Both the position numbers and the translations under genes were made by a program. Under the pieces are notes generated by a model, which had not been told where the DNA came from, did no database searches, and worked only from the letters and a program-made list of their open reading frames with translations. A stretch of 64,000 nt of DNA from Lingula anatina (taxonomy: Eukaryota > Brachiopoda > Lingulata > Lingulida > Lingulidae), in assembly GCF_001039355.2 (NCBI RefSeq), contig NW_019775594.1:78569-142568 (forward strand), given 5' to 3'. Positions 63,426-64,000 of this stretch are shown here, one piece after another (position 1 is the first letter of the stretch; each line of letters begins with the position of its first letter).

Positions 63426-63599
63426 CTATATATACAATTGAACTGGAGCCTCACACTGCTCTAGAACCGGTTTTCAAATACGACCACAGCGATGTCAGTT
63501 TCATGGTCCCACAAAGAACGCACAAAGGACGGCGTCCAGTGTAAAAGGGGCTTTGTCAATAAAGAGTTCACATCCTCTCTGTCAAACTTCCTGCGGTGG

Positions 63600-63940
63600 C
63601 CCACAAGTGCACTCCAAATTCCAAACGACACTCCCAATTCTAAACCTCACTCCGAATATTTAAACTTCACTCTCAGTTCTTAAACCTCACTCCGAATATT
63701 TAAACTTCACTCTCAATTCTTAAACCTCACTCCGAATATTTAAACTTCACTCTCAATTCTTAAACCTCACTCCGAATTCGTAAACCCCACTCCGAATTCG
63801 CAACCTCACTCCGAATTCGTAAACCCCACTCCGAATTCGTAAACCTCACTCCGAATTGAAAAAGCTCACTCCGAATTCGTAAACCTCACTCCGAATTGAA
63901 AAAGCTCACTCCGAATTCGTAAACCTCACTCCGAATTCAT
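63600..63940. repeat. 20-bp tandem satellite AAACCTCACTCCGAATTCGT
   Basis: About 16 units of 20 bp. The left part alternates as 40-bp pairs (CTCACTCCGAATATTTAAAC / TTCACTCTCAATTCTTAAAC) and the right part alternates TTCGTAAAC and TTGAAAAAG endings, so there is a higher-order period. No coding potential. Confidence 0.92.
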
Positions 63941-64000
63941 ATTTTAACCCCGTTCACTGCCTTATAAAGTCGGAAGTAATATTCTAAGATGGGCTAGGGG

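Noticed and set aside
63600-63940. CRISPR-like regular repeats
   Set aside because: Direct tandem units without spacers in an animal genome; a satellite.

Overview
This is animal nuclear DNA. Coding sequence is split by GT-AG introns, exons are short and in matching phase, and the spaces between genes are full of (AT)n and (GT)n runs, miniature inverted-repeat elements and minisatellites. Gene content (an SLC22 carrier, a HELZ2-like RNB/helicase protein, large Golgi-type glycosyltransferases, BEL/Pao-like and Tc1-like remnants) fits an AT-rich marine invertebrate such as a mollusc, lancelet or hemichordate. I cannot name the species.

Layout. 1-3 kb: a 51-bp minisatellite, a small coiled-coil ORF and an initiator-type tRNA-Met. 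3.65-9.6 kb (+): a complete nine-exon SLC22 organic-ion transporter of about 552 residues. 11.5-18.5 kb (+): the two halves of a tRNA-Asn gene, lying either side of about 6.95 kb that holds a promoter-like region, a spliced 5' exon and a multi-exon gene for a zinc-finger/DDE-like protein. 19.6-25.1 kb: a direct tandem duplication of roughly 2.5-3 kb carrying a conserved two-exon reading frame on the minus strand, with an N gap. 25.8-26.6 kb (-): a possible small cysteine-rich protein. 26.6-30.3 kb: no gene recognised. 30.3-47.4 kb (-): a TPR-RNB-superfamily 1 helicase gene of about 19 exons. 47.8-62.5 kb: a segmental duplication with two intact paralogues (-) of a 994-residue protein that combines a GT32-like domain, a polysaccharide pyruvyl transferase-like domain and a second GT32 domain. 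It also holds the 3' stub of a third copy and a Tc1-derived palindrome. 62.6-64 kb: an inverted-repeat element and tandem repeats.

The genes do not form one pathway. The two most notable structures are the tRNA-Asn gene interrupted at the anticodon loop by a transposase-like gene, and the tandem pair of three-domain glycosyltransferase/pyruvyltransferase proteins, whose layout suggests synthesis of pyruvate-modified glycans in the Golgi. Exon boundaries were read by eye from splice signals and reading phase. Names resting on family resemblance come from memory, not from a search.
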